Both the position numbers and the translations under genes were made by a program. DNA of 64,000 nt from Phycisphaerales bacterium (GTDB taxonomy: Bacteria; Planctomycetota; Phycisphaerae; Phycisphaerales; UBA1924). Each line of letters begins with the position of its first letter. Within the stretch, counting starts at the first letter, position 1. A model generated the notes under the pieces. That model was not told the DNA's origin, did not search any database, and worked only from the letters and a program-made list of their open reading frames with translations. Positions 1 to 9,024 of the stretch are shown piece after piece. The DNA is taken from the NCBI GenBank assembly GCA_040217175.1, contig JAVJNT010000002.1:62001-126000 (forward strand), written 5' to 3'.

Positions 1-1
1 C

Positions 2-934
2 GCCGAACTGGAGCTTGCCCAGCTCGAATTGGGCAGACTGCAGGAACTGCTCGACACCAAGGACATCGCCAAGACCGAGTTCGACGCGGCCAACACCCGC
101 GCCCTCCAGGCGCGCAGCAGCGTCGCGGTGATCGAGGCGGGCATCGAAGCGGCCGAGGCCGACGTCCGAGCCGCCAGGCGAGACCTCGAGAACGCCGTCA
201 TCGCCAGCCCGATCGACGGTCGCATCGTGAACCTGCCCGTCGAGGTCGGCGAGACCGTGCTGGGCACGTTCAACAACCAGGGCTCGCTGATCATGGAGAT
301 CGCAGACCTGGGCACCATGCTCATGCAGGCCCGCATCGACGAGACCAGCGTGGGGCTGGTGCAGGAAGGCCAGACCGCCGACGTGCGGCTGCTGGCCTAC
401 GGCGACCGCGTCTTCGAGGGCGTCGTCGAACGCGTCGGCCTGCAACGCCGCGTCTTTTCCGACGGCACGAGCTACGTGCAGGCCGAGGTGCTCGTCGAGC
501 AGGGCGAGGGCGACCTGCTCCGCACCGGCCTGACCGCCAACGCAGACATCTACGTCGACACGGTGCGTGACGCCATCGTGGTGCCCAGTCAGGCGGTGCT
601 CGATCGACGCGTCGAGAACCTTCCCGACTCGGTCCGCGGCTCTCCGCTGGTCGATCGGCAGCGCACCTTCACCACCGTCGTCTACGTGTTGGAGGACGGC
701 TTCGCGCGGGCGCGGCCGGTCAAGACCGGCGTGAGCGATCTGACCGATACCGTCATCCTCGAGGGCCTGGATGTCGACGACGCGGTCATCACCGGACCCT
801 TCCGCGTGCTGCGGGAGCTCGAGGACGGCAAGGCCGTGACCGAGGACGATGTCGACGGCGAAGACGCCGAAGCGGCGGCCGACGACCAGACGCCCGACGA
901 AGGAGCCGGCGATGCTCAAACGACGCCGGGCTGA
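2..934 (+). CDS. HlyD/MacA-family periplasmic adaptor subunit (5' truncated)
   Basis: Periplasmic adaptor of a tripartite efflux pump, linking the inner-membrane ABC transporter to the outer-membrane channel. The reading frame is open from base 2, so the true start, signal anchor and first half of the hairpin lie upstream of the window. The visible part begins in an Ala/Glu-rich alpha-helical hairpin (about the first 65 residues). It then enters the lipoyl-like segment (ASPIDGRIVNL, then VGETVLG) and the beta-barrel and membrane-proximal domains, which fits MacA/HlyD adaptors. The last 30 residues are Asp/Glu/Ala-rich and probably disordered. The stop overlaps the next gene by 23 nt, and ATPase, permease and TolC-like genes follow, supporting one efflux operon. 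The substrate cannot be deduced. Confidence 0.88.
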   Translation, partial: AELELAQLELGRLQELLDTKDIAKTEFDAANTRALQARSSVAVIEAGIEAAEADVRAARRDLENAVIASPIDGRIVNLPVEVGETVLGTFNNQGSLIMEIADLGTMLMQARIDETSVGLVQEGQTADVRLLAYGDRVFEGVVERVGLQRRVFSDGTSYVQAEVLVEQGEGDLLRTGLTANADIYVDTVRDAIVVPSQAVLDRRVENLPDSVRGSPLVDRQRTFTTVVYVLEDGFARARPVKTGVSDLTDTVILEGLDVDDAVITGPFRVLRELEDGKAVTEDDVDGEDAEAAADDQTPDEGAGDAQTTPG

Positions 935-1715
935 CACCGACGCGCCGGCCATCCGCGTGACGGGGCTGGAAAAGATCTACAAGATGGGCGTGGAGCGCGT
1001 GCACGCGCTCGATGGCGTCGACCTGACCATCGAGGCCGGCGAATTCGTGGCCATCATGGGCGCGTCAGGCTCGGGCAAGAGCACGCTCATGAACGTGCTG
1101 GGCTGCCTCGATCGCCCCACCGCCGGCGAGTACGAACTCGCGGGCATTCCCACGCGCAAGATGAGCGCGACTCGCCTGGCCAAGGTCCGCAACGAGCGCA
1201 TCGGCTTCATCTTCCAGACGTTCGAGCTGCTGCCCCGCGCCTCGGCCATCCAAAACGTCATGCTGCCCATGATCTACAGCAAGAAGCACGTGTTCGGAGC
1301 GCGCCGCCGAGCCAAGGCGGCGCTGCGCAAGGTCGGGCTGGGCGATCGCTTGCGCCATCGTCCGAACCAGCTCTCGGGCGGGCAGCGCCAGCGCGTGGCC
1401 GTCGCCCGTGCGCTGGTCAACGATCCGGCCATCCTGCTGGCCGACGAGCCCACCGGCAACCTCGACTCGCAGACCACGACCGAGATCATCCGGCTGTTTA
1501 CCGAGTTGCACGACGAGGGCCAGACCATAGTCATCGTGACCCACGAGGAAGAAGTCGCCGGGTACGCCGATCGGATTGTCCGGCTGCGCGACGGGCGGGT
1601 GTTCAGCGACATGTCGACCGCCGACGATCCGCTGCACACGGCCTACCTGCAGTCGATCGCCAGCACGGCCGCCAAGCGCGCCCAGACGGTCGCCACCGAG
1701 GGAGCACCGGCATGA
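912..1715 (+). CDS. MacB-type ABC transporter ATP-binding protein
   Basis: Cytoplasmic ATPase (267 aa) powering the adjacent MacB/FtsX permease. Walker A GASGSGKST is near residues 50-58, the signature LSGGQRQRV comes later, and Walker B ILLADEPTGNLD is intact, followed by the switch His (VTHEEE). I chose the ATG at 912 because AAGGAG lies about 6 nt upstream; an in-frame GTG at 849 would add an uncharacteristic basic leader. The gene starts inside the 3' end of the adaptor gene, and its stop overlaps the permease start (ATGA), so translation is probably coupled. In E. coli MacB the ATPase and permease are fused; here they are separate. LolD/FtsE-type ATPases are close relatives, but the neighbours favour an efflux pump. 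Confidence 0.93.
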   Translation: MLKRRRADTDAPAIRVTGLEKIYKMGVERVHALDGVDLTIEAGEFVAIMGASGSGKSTLMNVLGCLDRPTAGEYELAGIPTRKMSATRLAKVRNERIGFIFQTFELLPRASAIQNVMLPMIYSKKHVFGARRRAKAALRKVGLGDRLRHRPNQLSGGQRQRVAVARALVNDPAILLADEPTGNLDSQTTTEIIRLFTELHDEGQTIVIVTHEEEVAGYADRIVRLRDGRVFSDMSTADDPLHTAYLQSIASTAAKRAQTVATEGAPA

Positions 1716-2953
1716 TCATCGTCCGCCTGCTCATGCAGACCGTCGTGCTCGCGCTGGGCCAGATCTGGGCCAACAAGGTGCGCTCGCTGCTCACCACGCT
1801 CGGCATCGTCATCGGCGTGGCCGCCGTCGTCGCGACGGTCGCGGCGATCGAGGGCCTGCGCGGCTTCGTGCTCACCGAGTTCGAGACCTTCGGCACCAAC
1901 AAGGTCTTCATCGACGGCAGCCTGCCCCAGAGCTGGCGCGGCCGCGTCTCCTGGCGTGACGTGCAGCTGAGCATCGAAGAGGTCGACGGCATCGTCGAGC
2001 ACGCCCCGTCGGTCACGAACATCAGCCCCCAGTGGCGCGCCTCGGCCCGCGTGGACTACGAGAACATCGTCCTCGAGTCGGCGCCGGCCATCGGCATCCG
2101 CCCGCAGTGGCACGACGTCGAGAACCGCCAGGTCACCATCGGACGGCCGTTCAACCAGGTCGACGAGGAGCAACGCCGCTACGTCGTGCTCATCAACGAG
2201 CAGGCCATCGAAGAACTGAACCTGCCGACAAACCCGGTCGGACGGTTCATCCTGCTCGGCGGTCGACGATTCCAGATCGTGGGCGTCGTCGAGACGCTCG
2301 ACCTCTCGGGCATGTTCGGCGGGGGCGAGAGCCGGGCCGAGTTCTTCGTGCCCTTCTCGACCGCGGTCATCCTCAACCCCAACGGCTGGATCAACTACGC
2401 CACGGCCACGATGGAAAGCCCGGAGCTTGCCGACGAGACGCGGGCCGAAATCGACTTCGTGCTCCGCACGTTGCGCAAGCTCGAGCCCGACGACGAAGCC
2501 ACCTACGACATCGAGATCGCCCAGGAGTACGTCGAGCAGTTCAAGTCGCTGTCGGCCGGGCTCATCGCGGGTGCGACCGGCATCGTGGGCATCAGCCTGC
2601 TGGTTGGCGGCATCGGAATCATGAACATCATGCTCGTGTCGGTCTCGGAGCGCACCCGCGAGATCGGGCTGCGCAAGGCCGTCGGCGCGCGTCCGCTGGT
2701 CGTCCTCATCCAGTTCCTGACCGAGGCCGTCGTGTTGTGCCTCATGGGCGGAGCCGTGGGCATCGTCATCGGCCAGACGATCATCCTGCTGCTGAAGCAG
2801 ATCCCCGATGCACCGCTCGAACAAGCCAACATGCCGATGTGGGCGATCGCCCTGGCCGTTGGATTCTGCGCGTTCACCGGCGTGGTGTTCGGCGTGTTCC
2901 CGGCCATCAAGGCGGCGCGGCTCGACCCGATCGTCGCGCTGCGTCACGACTGA
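1712..2953 (+). CDS. MacB/FtsX-family ABC transporter permease
   Basis: Inner-membrane permease (413 aa). It has an N-terminal transmembrane helix (around residues 20-45, rich in Val/Ala), then a MacB-type periplasmic core of about 220 residues. A C-terminal FtsX domain has three hydrophobic helices (around 280-305, 330-355 and 375-400). The segment GGIGIMNIMLVSVSERTREIG is the hallmark entry to the FtsX domain, and KAARLDPIVALRHD is the typical MacB C-terminus. The start codon overlaps the stop of the ATPase gene by 4 nt. These transporters transmit ATP hydrolysis mechanically to the periplasm rather than forming a classical channel. The TolC-like gene follows 24 nt downstream. Confidence 0.93.
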   Translation: MIIVRLLMQTVVLALGQIWANKVRSLLTTLGIVIGVAAVVATVAAIEGLRGFVLTEFETFGTNKVFIDGSLPQSWRGRVSWRDVQLSIEEVDGIVEHAPSVTNISPQWRASARVDYENIVLESAPAIGIRPQWHDVENRQVTIGRPFNQVDEEQRRYVVLINEQAIEELNLPTNPVGRFILLGGRRFQIVGVVETLDLSGMFGGGESRAEFFVPFSTAVILNPNGWINYATATMESPELADETRAEIDFVLRTLRKLEPDDEATYDIEIAQEYVEQFKSLSAGLIAGATGIVGISLLVGGIGIMNIMLVSVSERTREIGLRKAVGARPLVVLIQFLTEAVVLCLMGGAVGIVIGQTIILLLKQIPDAPLEQANMPMWAIALAVGFCAFTGVVFGVFPAIKAARLDPIVALRHD

Positions 2954-2977
2954 TTTGTTGTCCTCGTGGAGCCCAGC

Positions 2978-4675
2978 ATGCCCCAGCTTCGTCGCGCCGT
3001 GCTCGCCCCGGCACTCGCCTCAACTCTTCTCTTGGTATCCGGGTGCGTGACGCCGTGGGACCGTGCGCCGCAGAGCGACGCGCTGCTCGGGCCCGATGGC
3101 CGCCTGAAGCACATCAAGCCGCTGGACCTCCGCCGCGTCGCCGTGTCGAGCGAGTTGGAGGCCAACCCCGAGCCCGCGCCCGAGCTCCCGCGTGCGGTCG
3201 TGATCGATGCCGGCGCCGGCGTGGTGCCACTGACGATCGAGGCAGCTCGGGCCGCCGCGATCGAGAACAACCTGGACGTCCGCGTCTCGCTCATCTCCCC
3301 GGCCATCGCGGCCGAGCAGGTCTCCGAAGAAGAGGCCGCCTTCGAGGCCACCTTCCGCGTGACGGGCGTGGCCCAGCAGACCGACACGCCCACCTTCAGC
3401 ACGCTGCAGGACGCTCAGCAGGAGTTCCAATCGCTCAATCCCGCGCTGGTGATCCCCACGAGGCTGGGCGGAGACTTCACGATCTCGACGCCCTTCTCAC
3501 GCAACCAGACCAACAACCCCTTCGCGACGGTCGATCCCGCGTTCACGCAAGACCTCGAGTTCAGCATCAGCCAGCCGTTGCTCCGCGGGGCCGGGCGTCG
3601 CGCGACGACGGCGGCGCTCCGCATCGCCGCGCTCGACCGCGACCTTGCCGCCGCGCGCACGAAGCTCGAGGTCATCGCGCAACTCGCCGCCGTCGACCGG
3701 GCGTACTGGCAGCTCTACTCGGCCCGGCAGGAGATCGAGGTCCGCGTCCAGCAGCGAGACCTCGCGATCGCCCAGCTCGAGCGGGCCGAGCGGCAGCTCG
3801 AGGCCCAGCGCATCGCCGAGATCGAGGTGTTGCGCGCCCAGAGCGGCGTGGCCGACCGGGCCGAGGCGATCATCGTGGCCGAGAACCAGGCCGCCGTGCG
3901 ACAGCGGGAGCTCAAGCGCCTCCTCAACCTGCCCGAGCTGCCCGTGCAGAGCGAGACGATGATCGACCTGGCCAGCGTGCCCGACCCGGCGCTCTACGAG
4001 GCCAACACCACCACGCTCATCGACGGCGCCCTGGCCTCGCGCATGGAGCTGCTCGAGGTCGAGCTCCAGCTCGCGCAAGACCTCGTCCGCATCGAATTGG
4101 GCGAGAACCAGGCCCTCCCGCAGCTCGATCTCAACGCGCTCTACCGCATCAACGGCTTGGGCGGCAACCACGGCGGGGCGACCGAGGTGCTGGTCGAGAA
4201 CGAGTTTGAGGACTGGCGCATCGCGCTCACCGCCGCGATCCCCATCGGCAACGAAGCCGCGCTCTCACGCCTCCGCGGGCTCGTACTCAGCCGGCTGCAG
4301 CGCATCTCGACCAGGCAGTCGCGCGAGCAGACCATCCGCCAGGATGTGCTCGACGCGCTCGACGACATGGCCACGAGCTGGCAGCGCGTCATCGCCGCAC
4401 GCGAGCGCGTTCGCCTGGCGACCCGCACCCTGCGGGCCGAGGAGCGGCAGTTTGGCGTCGGCCGCACGACCAGCACCGACGTGCTCGACGCGAGCACGCG
4501 CCTGGCCGACGCCCAGCTCAGCGAGCTCTCGGCCATCGTCGATTACCAGATCTCGCAGGTCAACCTTGCGGTCGCAACCGGCACGCTCCTGGGCCAGGCC
4601 CGCGTCGATCTCGAGTTCGCGCCGCGGCCGGAGCTCGGCGGCTTCCGCTACGCGCCCCGCGCCGACCAGAACTAG
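2978..4675 (+). CDS. TolC-family outer-membrane efflux lipoprotein
   Basis: Outer-membrane channel of the efflux system (565 aa). The ATG at 2978 is preferred over a GTG at 2966 because GGAG sits 6 nt upstream and the N-terminus then reads as a lipoprotein signal peptide ending in the lipobox LVSGC. Two long helical repeats follow, typical of the OEP family. The first includes IDRAYWQLYSARQEIEVR-like periodicity; the second ends with FGVGRTTSTDVLDA and QVNLAVATGTL, the conserved OEP closing signature. It is the last gene of the operon, and its 3' end overlaps the convergent DUF1294 gene by 4 nt. The transported compound is unknown. Confidence 0.93.
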   Translation: MPQLRRAVLAPALASTLLLVSGCVTPWDRAPQSDALLGPDGRLKHIKPLDLRRVAVSSELEANPEPAPELPRAVVIDAGAGVVPLTIEAARAAAIENNLDVRVSLISPAIAAEQVSEEEAAFEATFRVTGVAQQTDTPTFSTLQDAQQEFQSLNPALVIPTRLGGDFTISTPFSRNQTNNPFATVDPAFTQDLEFSISQPLLRGAGRRATTAALRIAALDRDLAAARTKLEVIAQLAAVDRAYWQLYSARQEIEVRVQQRDLAIAQLERAERQLEAQRIAEIEVLRAQSGVADRAEAIIVAENQAAVRQRELKRLLNLPELPVQSETMIDLASVPDPALYEANTTTLIDGALASRMELLEVELQLAQDLVRIELGENQALPQLDLNALYRINGLGGNHGGATEVLVENEFEDWRIALTAAIPIGNEAALSRLRGLVLSRLQRISTRQSREQTIRQDVLDALDDMATSWQRVIAARERVRLATRTLRAEERQFGVGRTTSTDVLDASTRLADAQLSELSAIVDYQISQVNLAVATGTLLGQARVDLEFAPRPELGGFRYAPRADQN

Positions 4676-4974
4676 GCCGAGAAGGCCCACCAGCCCACGC
4701 CGCACGCGATCGCGCCGTGCACGGCCGCGATCAGCAGCGTGAGCGCCCGGAACCCGGGCTTGCTCGTCTTGTGCCGTAGTACTCGCTGGGCCAGCGCCGC
4801 ACCGAACGCGCCGCCGATGAATTCGAGCCTGCGCAGCTTCGCCTCGGGGAACCGCCTGTGGCCACGCTTCGCGGCGTGCTTGTCGCGTGCGTAAGCGACG
4901 AACGCAACAACGCCGACCGCGACGTACCACGTAAGCAGGGCGATGAACAGGATCAGCCGCGGACCCGGCGGCAC
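4672..4974 (-). CDS. DUF1294 family small membrane protein
   Basis: A 100-aa integral membrane protein with three hydrophobic stretches: an N-terminal helix, a central glycine-rich helix around GGAFGAAL, and a C-terminal helix. The family signature is visible as a YARDKHAAKRG-like loop followed by RHKTSKPGF, matching DUF1294. The function of the family is not known. The start codon is GTG, lying directly after the TGA of the upstream gene on the same strand (TGA-GTG abutment), which suggests translational coupling with the FG-GAP protein. The 3' end overlaps the TolC-like gene. Confidence 0.85.
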   Translation of the reverse strand: MPPGPRLILFIALLTWYVAVGVVAFVAYARDKHAAKRGHRRFPEAKLRRLEFIGGAFGAALAQRVLRHKTSKPGFRALTLLIAAVHGAIACGVGWWAFSA

Positions 4975-6531
4975 TCAGAGCGGCTCGACGACCGTGAGCA
5001 ACTGGTTCGCGTCGACGTCTTCGAGCAAGACCTCTCGGCCGCTGGGGAACAGCACGCGTACCCGATCAATCGTGGTGGCTCGGCCCAGCCCGAAGTGCGC
5101 CTCCAGCGGCGGGGCGCTGTAGAAGCTCCCGCCGACGAAGATGTCGCTCCGCCACGTCTTGTCGCCGACGGTCACCCAGATCTTGGTGCCCACGCCGTTG
5201 CGGTTGCTGACGGTGCCCCGGGCCTCGACGCGGAGCCACGCCCTGCCGTCACGCGGCGTCTCGTTGCGCAGGATCACCGCCTTGCCATACACATCGCTAA
5301 GCACGAAGTCGACGTCGCCGTCGTTCTCGAGGTCGATGGGCGCCAGGCCACGCGTGTCGCCGCGGTGGTCGAGCCCGCTTCCGAGCCCCGCGTCCTGGAA
5401 CCGGCCGTCGCCCAGGCCTCGGAAGAAGACCGCCCGCGTGTGCCACTCGGGCTGCACCCAGCCGTTGACGGCCATGAGGTCGAGGTTGCCGTCAAGGTCG
5501 GCGTCCCACAGCCAGGTTCCCCAGGCAAAGAACGTGTTGTCGACGCCCATCTCCGTCGCAAGTTCCTCGAACCGGCCCGTGCCGTCGTTCATGTACAGGG
5601 CATTAGGGCCGGGCTCGTCGTTGGTGTTGAAGGGGCTGAAGGACATGTTGGTCGTGTACATGTCCAGCCCGCCGTTGCCGTCGACGTCCCCCACCGCCAC
5701 GCCCATGTCGTTGGCGTGGTGGATCAGGTTCCACTCGTTGCTCACGTCGGTGAACGTGCCGTCGCCGTTGTTCCGCAGCGCATAGTCCTCGTCGAAGTCG
5801 ACGGCCGCGTAGAGGTCGAGCAATCCATCGTCGTTGAGGTCGAGCATCACCGGCTGCCAGTGGAACCGGTCGTCGGCCGGGAAGCCGCCGACGGCATCGG
5901 TGATGTCGGTGAAGCGGAAGCTCCCGTCGTTGCGGAGCAGGTAGGCGGTCTGCTCGAACCAGCCGCCGATGAAGATGTCCAGGTCGCCGTCGTTATCGAT
6001 ATCGCCGGCCGTCGCGCCGCCGTGCGTGGCCTCGTAGTGCACCACGCCGCTGGCGTCGGTCATGTCGGTGAAGGTGCCATCGCCGTCGTTGCGATAGATG
6101 CGGCTGGTCGGGAAGCTGTCGTCGAACAGCGACGAATCGTTGAAGACGACCAGGTCGTCGAAGCCGTCGTTGTTGAGGTCGAGCCAGAGCGCCTGCTTGC
6201 TAAACCCCGCGACGTGGTCCACCCCCGCGGCGGCCCCAACCTCGGTAAACGTGCCGTCGCCGTTGTTGCGGTACAGGTGGTTGGCCGAGCCGGCCGAGTT
6301 GGGGATGTAGACGTCTTGCAGCCCGTCGTTGTCGAAGTCGCCGATCGCCGCTCCGACGCCGAACCGCTCGTTCTGCCCGGGGAACAGCGGCGGCACGGGC
6401 CACACCGCCTGCCGGTGCGTGAAGTCGATGCCGCTCGCGTCGGTCATGTCGGTGTAGCGAACGTCCTGGCCGATCGCGCCGGCCACCGGCCCGAGCACCG
6501 CCAACCCCAACAGCATCCGCATCGCATCCAT
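4975..6531 (-). CDS. Secreted CRTAC1-like FG-GAP/VCBS repeat protein with ASPIC/UnbV domain
   Basis: An exported protein of 518 aa. I chose the ATG at 6531: AGGAGG lies about 9 nt upstream, and the product then begins with a signal peptide (MDAMRMLLGLAVLGPVAGA). The body holds about seven FG-GAP/VCBS blades with repeated DxDxDG calcium loops (GDFDNDGLQDVY, LDLNNDGFDDLV, GDIDNDGDLDIF and others). Each is followed by an LYRNNGDGTFTD-type strand, so a seven-bladed beta-propeller is likely. The last 70 residues (NRNGVGTKI to FGLGRATTIDRVRVLFPSG) are an ASPIC/UnbV domain. Such proteins are extracellular or periplasmic and often bind partners or metal; no enzyme activity is implied. Confidence 0.9.
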   Translation of the reverse strand: MDAMRMLLGLAVLGPVAGAIGQDVRYTDMTDASGIDFTHRQAVWPVPPLFPGQNERFGVGAAIGDFDNDGLQDVYIPNSAGSANHLYRNNGDGTFTEVGAAAGVDHVAGFSKQALWLDLNNDGFDDLVVFNDSSLFDDSFPTSRIYRNDGDGTFTDMTDASGVVHYEATHGGATAGDIDNDGDLDIFIGGWFEQTAYLLRNDGSFRFTDITDAVGGFPADDRFHWQPVMLDLNDDGLLDLYAAVDFDEDYALRNNGDGTFTDVSNEWNLIHHANDMGVAVGDVDGNGGLDMYTTNMSFSPFNTNDEPGPNALYMNDGTGRFEELATEMGVDNTFFAWGTWLWDADLDGNLDLMAVNGWVQPEWHTRAVFFRGLGDGRFQDAGLGSGLDHRGDTRGLAPIDLENDGDVDFVLSDVYGKAVILRNETPRDGRAWLRVEARGTVSNRNGVGTKIWVTVGDKTWRSDIFVGGSFYSAPPLEAHFGLGRATTIDRVRVLFPSGREVLLEDVDANQLLTVVEPL

Positions 6532-6625
6532 CGCCTCGTCCCTCCTGCTGCAGGCTATACGCCGACGGCAAGGCCGGCGTTTTGTTACGGCCACGCAGGG
6601 GTTATCGGGATGCGGCGGGTGCGGC

Positions 6626-6653
6626 TTGAGGGCCGTGTCGGCTGAGTTAGGAT
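6626..6653 (+). promoter_or_regulatory. Possible sigma70-type promoter for the TIGR01777 gene
   Basis: TTGAGG at 6626-6631 and TAGGAT at 6648-6653 are separated by 16 nt and lie about 45 nt before the start codon at 6696. Both hexamers are imperfect, so this is a suggestion only. Confidence 0.35.
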
Positions 6654-6695
6654 GCTCTCGAGAAGATCACGAACTACAACCCACGGAGTCCCCGC

Positions 6696-7652
6696 ATGGA
6701 CGTGTCGCCGGATGGAGACGAGAAGCGCGGCACGCCCAAACGGGTCGTCATCGCCGGCGGCACCGGATTCCTCGGGTCATCGCTCGCCGCCTTCCTGGCT
6801 GACAGAAACTACGAGCCGGTCGTACTCGGGCGAAGGCCCGAACGCTACCGCGGCGTTGGCCGGGCCGTGGGCTGGGACGGCCGATCGCAGGGCGACTGGT
6901 CGGCCGAGATCGACGGTGCCGCAGCCGTCGTCAACCTTGCGGGCCGATCGGTCGACTGCGTCAAGACGCCAGACCACTGCGACGAGATCCTGCGCTCGCG
7001 GGTCGAGTCGACGCGCGCCATCGGGGAGGCGATCGACGCAGCGCAGACGCCCCCGCCGGTCTGGGTGCAGATGTCGACCGCCCACATCTACGGCGACCCG
7101 CCCGAGGCGATCTGCGACGAGCAATCGGCGTTCGGCTACGGACTCGCGCCGACCGTCGGCAGGGCATGGGAGGCCGCGTTCGACGAGGCGTGCCCGAGCG
7201 GCGTCCGCAGGGTCGTGCTAAGGACCAGCTTCGTCGTCGGCAGGGGCGGCGGCGCGATGACGCGGCTCGGCACGCTCGCCCGCCTCGGTCTGGGCGGCCG
7301 CGTCGGCAGCGGCAAGCAGGGCTTCAGCTGGATTCACGAGCATGACATGAACCGCATCTTCCAGCGCGCCATCGAGGACGACGCTACATCGGGAGCATAC
7401 ATCGCCAGCGCGGCGAATCCCGTCAGCCAGGCCGAGTTCATGCGCTCGGTCCGCAGGGCCATCGGCATGCCAATCGGCCTGCCGGCGCCCGCGTTCGGCG
7501 TTCGCCTTGCCGCACCGCTCATCCTGAAGACCGACCCCGAGCTTGCAATCTACGGCCGCTACGTCGTGCCGCAGCGCCTCATCGACGAGGGCTTCCGCTT
7601 CGAGTTCGAGTCGGTCGATGCCGCGATGCAGGACCTGTACGCCAAGAAGTAA
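6696..7652 (+). CDS. TIGR01777-family SDR epimerase (YfcH-like)
   Basis: An NAD(P)-binding extended short-chain dehydrogenase of 318 aa. The Rossmann motif is [12 protein letters not shown] near residues 14-25. It is followed by the family-typical block [11 protein letters not shown] and by [15 protein letters not shown]. The C-terminal half has [17 protein letters not shown] and the closing DUF1731-like segment ([15 protein letters not shown], then [24 protein letters not shown]). The substrate of this family is not established; in some bacteria it is linked to cell division. It is transcribed alone, convergent with the B12/MeaB fusion gene only 6 nt away. Confidence 0.9.
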   Translation: MDVSPDGDEKRGTPKRVVIAGGTGFLGSSLAAFLADRNYEPVVLGRRPERYRGVGRAVGWDGRSQGDWSAEIDGAAAVVNLAGRSVDCVKTPDHCDEILRSRVESTRAIGEAIDAAQTPPPVWVQMSTAHIYGDPPEAICDEQSAFGYGLAPTVGRAWEAAFDEACPSGVRRVVLRTSFVVGRGGGAMTRLGTLARLGLGGRVGSGKQGFSWIHEHDMNRIFQRAIEDDATSGAYIASAANPVSQAEFMRSVRRAIGMPIGLPAPAFGVRLAAPLILKTDPELAIYGRYVVPQRLIDEGFRFEFESVDAAMQDLYAKK

Positions 7653-7658
7653 CCGGGC

Positions 7659-8825
7659 TCAGGCGAGCGCGTCGAGCAGTTCGGCGATGCCCTTGCCGTG
7701 CGTGGCGACCGTTTCGAGGATCGGCCGGCGGCCCGCGATATCGCGCAGGTCTCGCACTAGCTCGTTCTCGCCCGGGTGGTCGGCCTTGTTGCACACGAAC
7801 AGGTCGGCGATTTCGAGGATGCCGGCCTTGTCCATCTGCACGGCGTCGCCCATGCCGGGCGTGAGTACGACGATGGTCTTATCGACGTGGTCGCGGATGC
7901 GCGTCTCGTTCTGCCCCGCGCCCACGGTCTCGATGAAGAGCGTGTCGTAGGCCGAGTGATCTGGACCATGGCCCTCGCACGCACCGCCGATGAGGTCGGT
8001 CACGTCTTCGAGGGCGTGGTAGTCCTCGCCCCGGATCGCGAGCGACCGGTAGTACGCCGCCTCGCCCAGGCGATTGAAGTCGACGCGCAAACGATCGCCA
8101 AGCAGGGCGCCGCCGGTGATCGGGCTCATCGGGTCGAACGCGACGACGGCGCACCGACCAAGGCTCGAGTCCTCCTCCGCCCGCCGCGCGTGCTCGGCCA
8201 CGAGCTGGGCCACCAGCGTGCTCTTGCCCGCGCCGGGAGAGCCCGTGATGCCGATGACGCGCTTGGGCCGGCGGCGCACGGCGCTCGACCGGACCGGCCG
8301 CTCGAGGTGCGCCAGGCTGATGTCGCGTGCAAGCTGCGCCGTCGGATGGCCGCCCTCAACTTCTTGCGGGTACGCCGCGACCGTCTCGCTCGCGGCGTTG
8401 ACGATGTCGATGAGCCCGACGCCGGTCGTAAAGCAGCGGGCAACGCCGGCTTCCTTGAGCGCGGGCAGGTCTTCCTGCGGCAAGATGCCGCCCATGTGCA
8501 CCGGGATGTCGCCTCGCCCCACGCCCTTGAGGGCCTTGAGCAAGTTCGGGCCCAGCGTGAGGTGGCTGTTGCTCATCATGCTTGCCGCGATGACGTCGAC
8601 GTCCTCGTCGCGGGCGCTGATCGCCAGGCTCTTGGGCGTCTGCCAGAGCCCGCTATAGATCACGTGCACGCCAGAATCGCGCATCGCGCGGGCGATCACC
8701 TTCACGCCGCGATCGTGGCCGTCCAGGCCCATCTTGCCCAGCAACACACGCGGGCGGTGGTCGAGGCTCGCGCAGCGGTCGGCCTTCTCGAATTCGGTGG
8801 TGGCAGCGCCAAGGGGCTGGGCCAT
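7659..8825 (-). CDS. B12-binding domain fused to MeaB/ArgK-type G-protein chaperone
   Basis: A two-domain protein of 388 aa. Residues about 25-150 form a methylmalonyl-CoA mutase-type cobalamin-binding domain with the base-off DxHxxG motif (D35-x-H37-x-x-G40 in GLDGHDRG). From about residue 188 it is a MeaB/ArgK GTPase: P-loop GSPGAGKST (195-203), ETVGAGQNE switch region and a NKAD base-specificity motif. MeaB proteins protect and load adenosylcobalamin mutases. IcmF enzymes fuse the same two parts to a mutase catalytic domain, which is absent here, so this resembles IcmF without its mutase part and presumably serves a separately encoded mutase. The ATG at 8825 is chosen because AGGAG lies 6 nt upstream; longer in-frame starts lack one. 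Confidence 0.88.
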   Translation of the reverse strand: MAQPLGAATTEFEKADRCASLDHRPRVLLGKMGLDGHDRGVKVIARAMRDSGVHVIYSGLWQTPKSLAISARDEDVDVIAASMMSNSHLTLGPNLLKALKGVGRGDIPVHMGGILPQEDLPALKEAGVARCFTTGVGLIDIVNAASETVAAYPQEVEGGHPTAQLARDISLAHLERPVRSSAVRRRPKRVIGITGSPGAGKSTLVAQLVAEHARRAEEDSSLGRCAVVAFDPMSPITGGALLGDRLRVDFNRLGEAAYYRSLAIRGEDYHALEDVTDLIGGACEGHGPDHSAYDTLFIETVGAGQNETRIRDHVDKTIVVLTPGMGDAVQMDKAGILEIADLFVCNKADHPGENELVRDLRDIAGRRPILETVATHGKGIAELLDALA

Positions 8826-8973
8826 GGAAGCTCCTGAAGCAGTCAAACTGGATCGGGCCCAACGCGGCAGGCCAAACAACAACCGATCGAACCGCGCCCG
8901 ATCCGACCGGTTGAGAGGATATGCGTCCCGCCACGGTTGTTCGCCGCAGGCCTCCGACGGCATCGGCGCACGA

Positions 8974-8996
8974 AAAACCCCGCCGGGAAGCGGGGT
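8974..8996 (-). terminator. Rho-independent terminator of the coiled-coil gene
   Basis: Read on the minus strand this is CCCCGC, a 6-nt loop and GCGGGG followed by five T residues. It lies about 30 nt after the stop of the gene ending at 9025. Confidence 0.8.
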
Positions 8997-9024
8997 CGGA
9001 AGTCAGACAAGCGGTACCTTGGAC

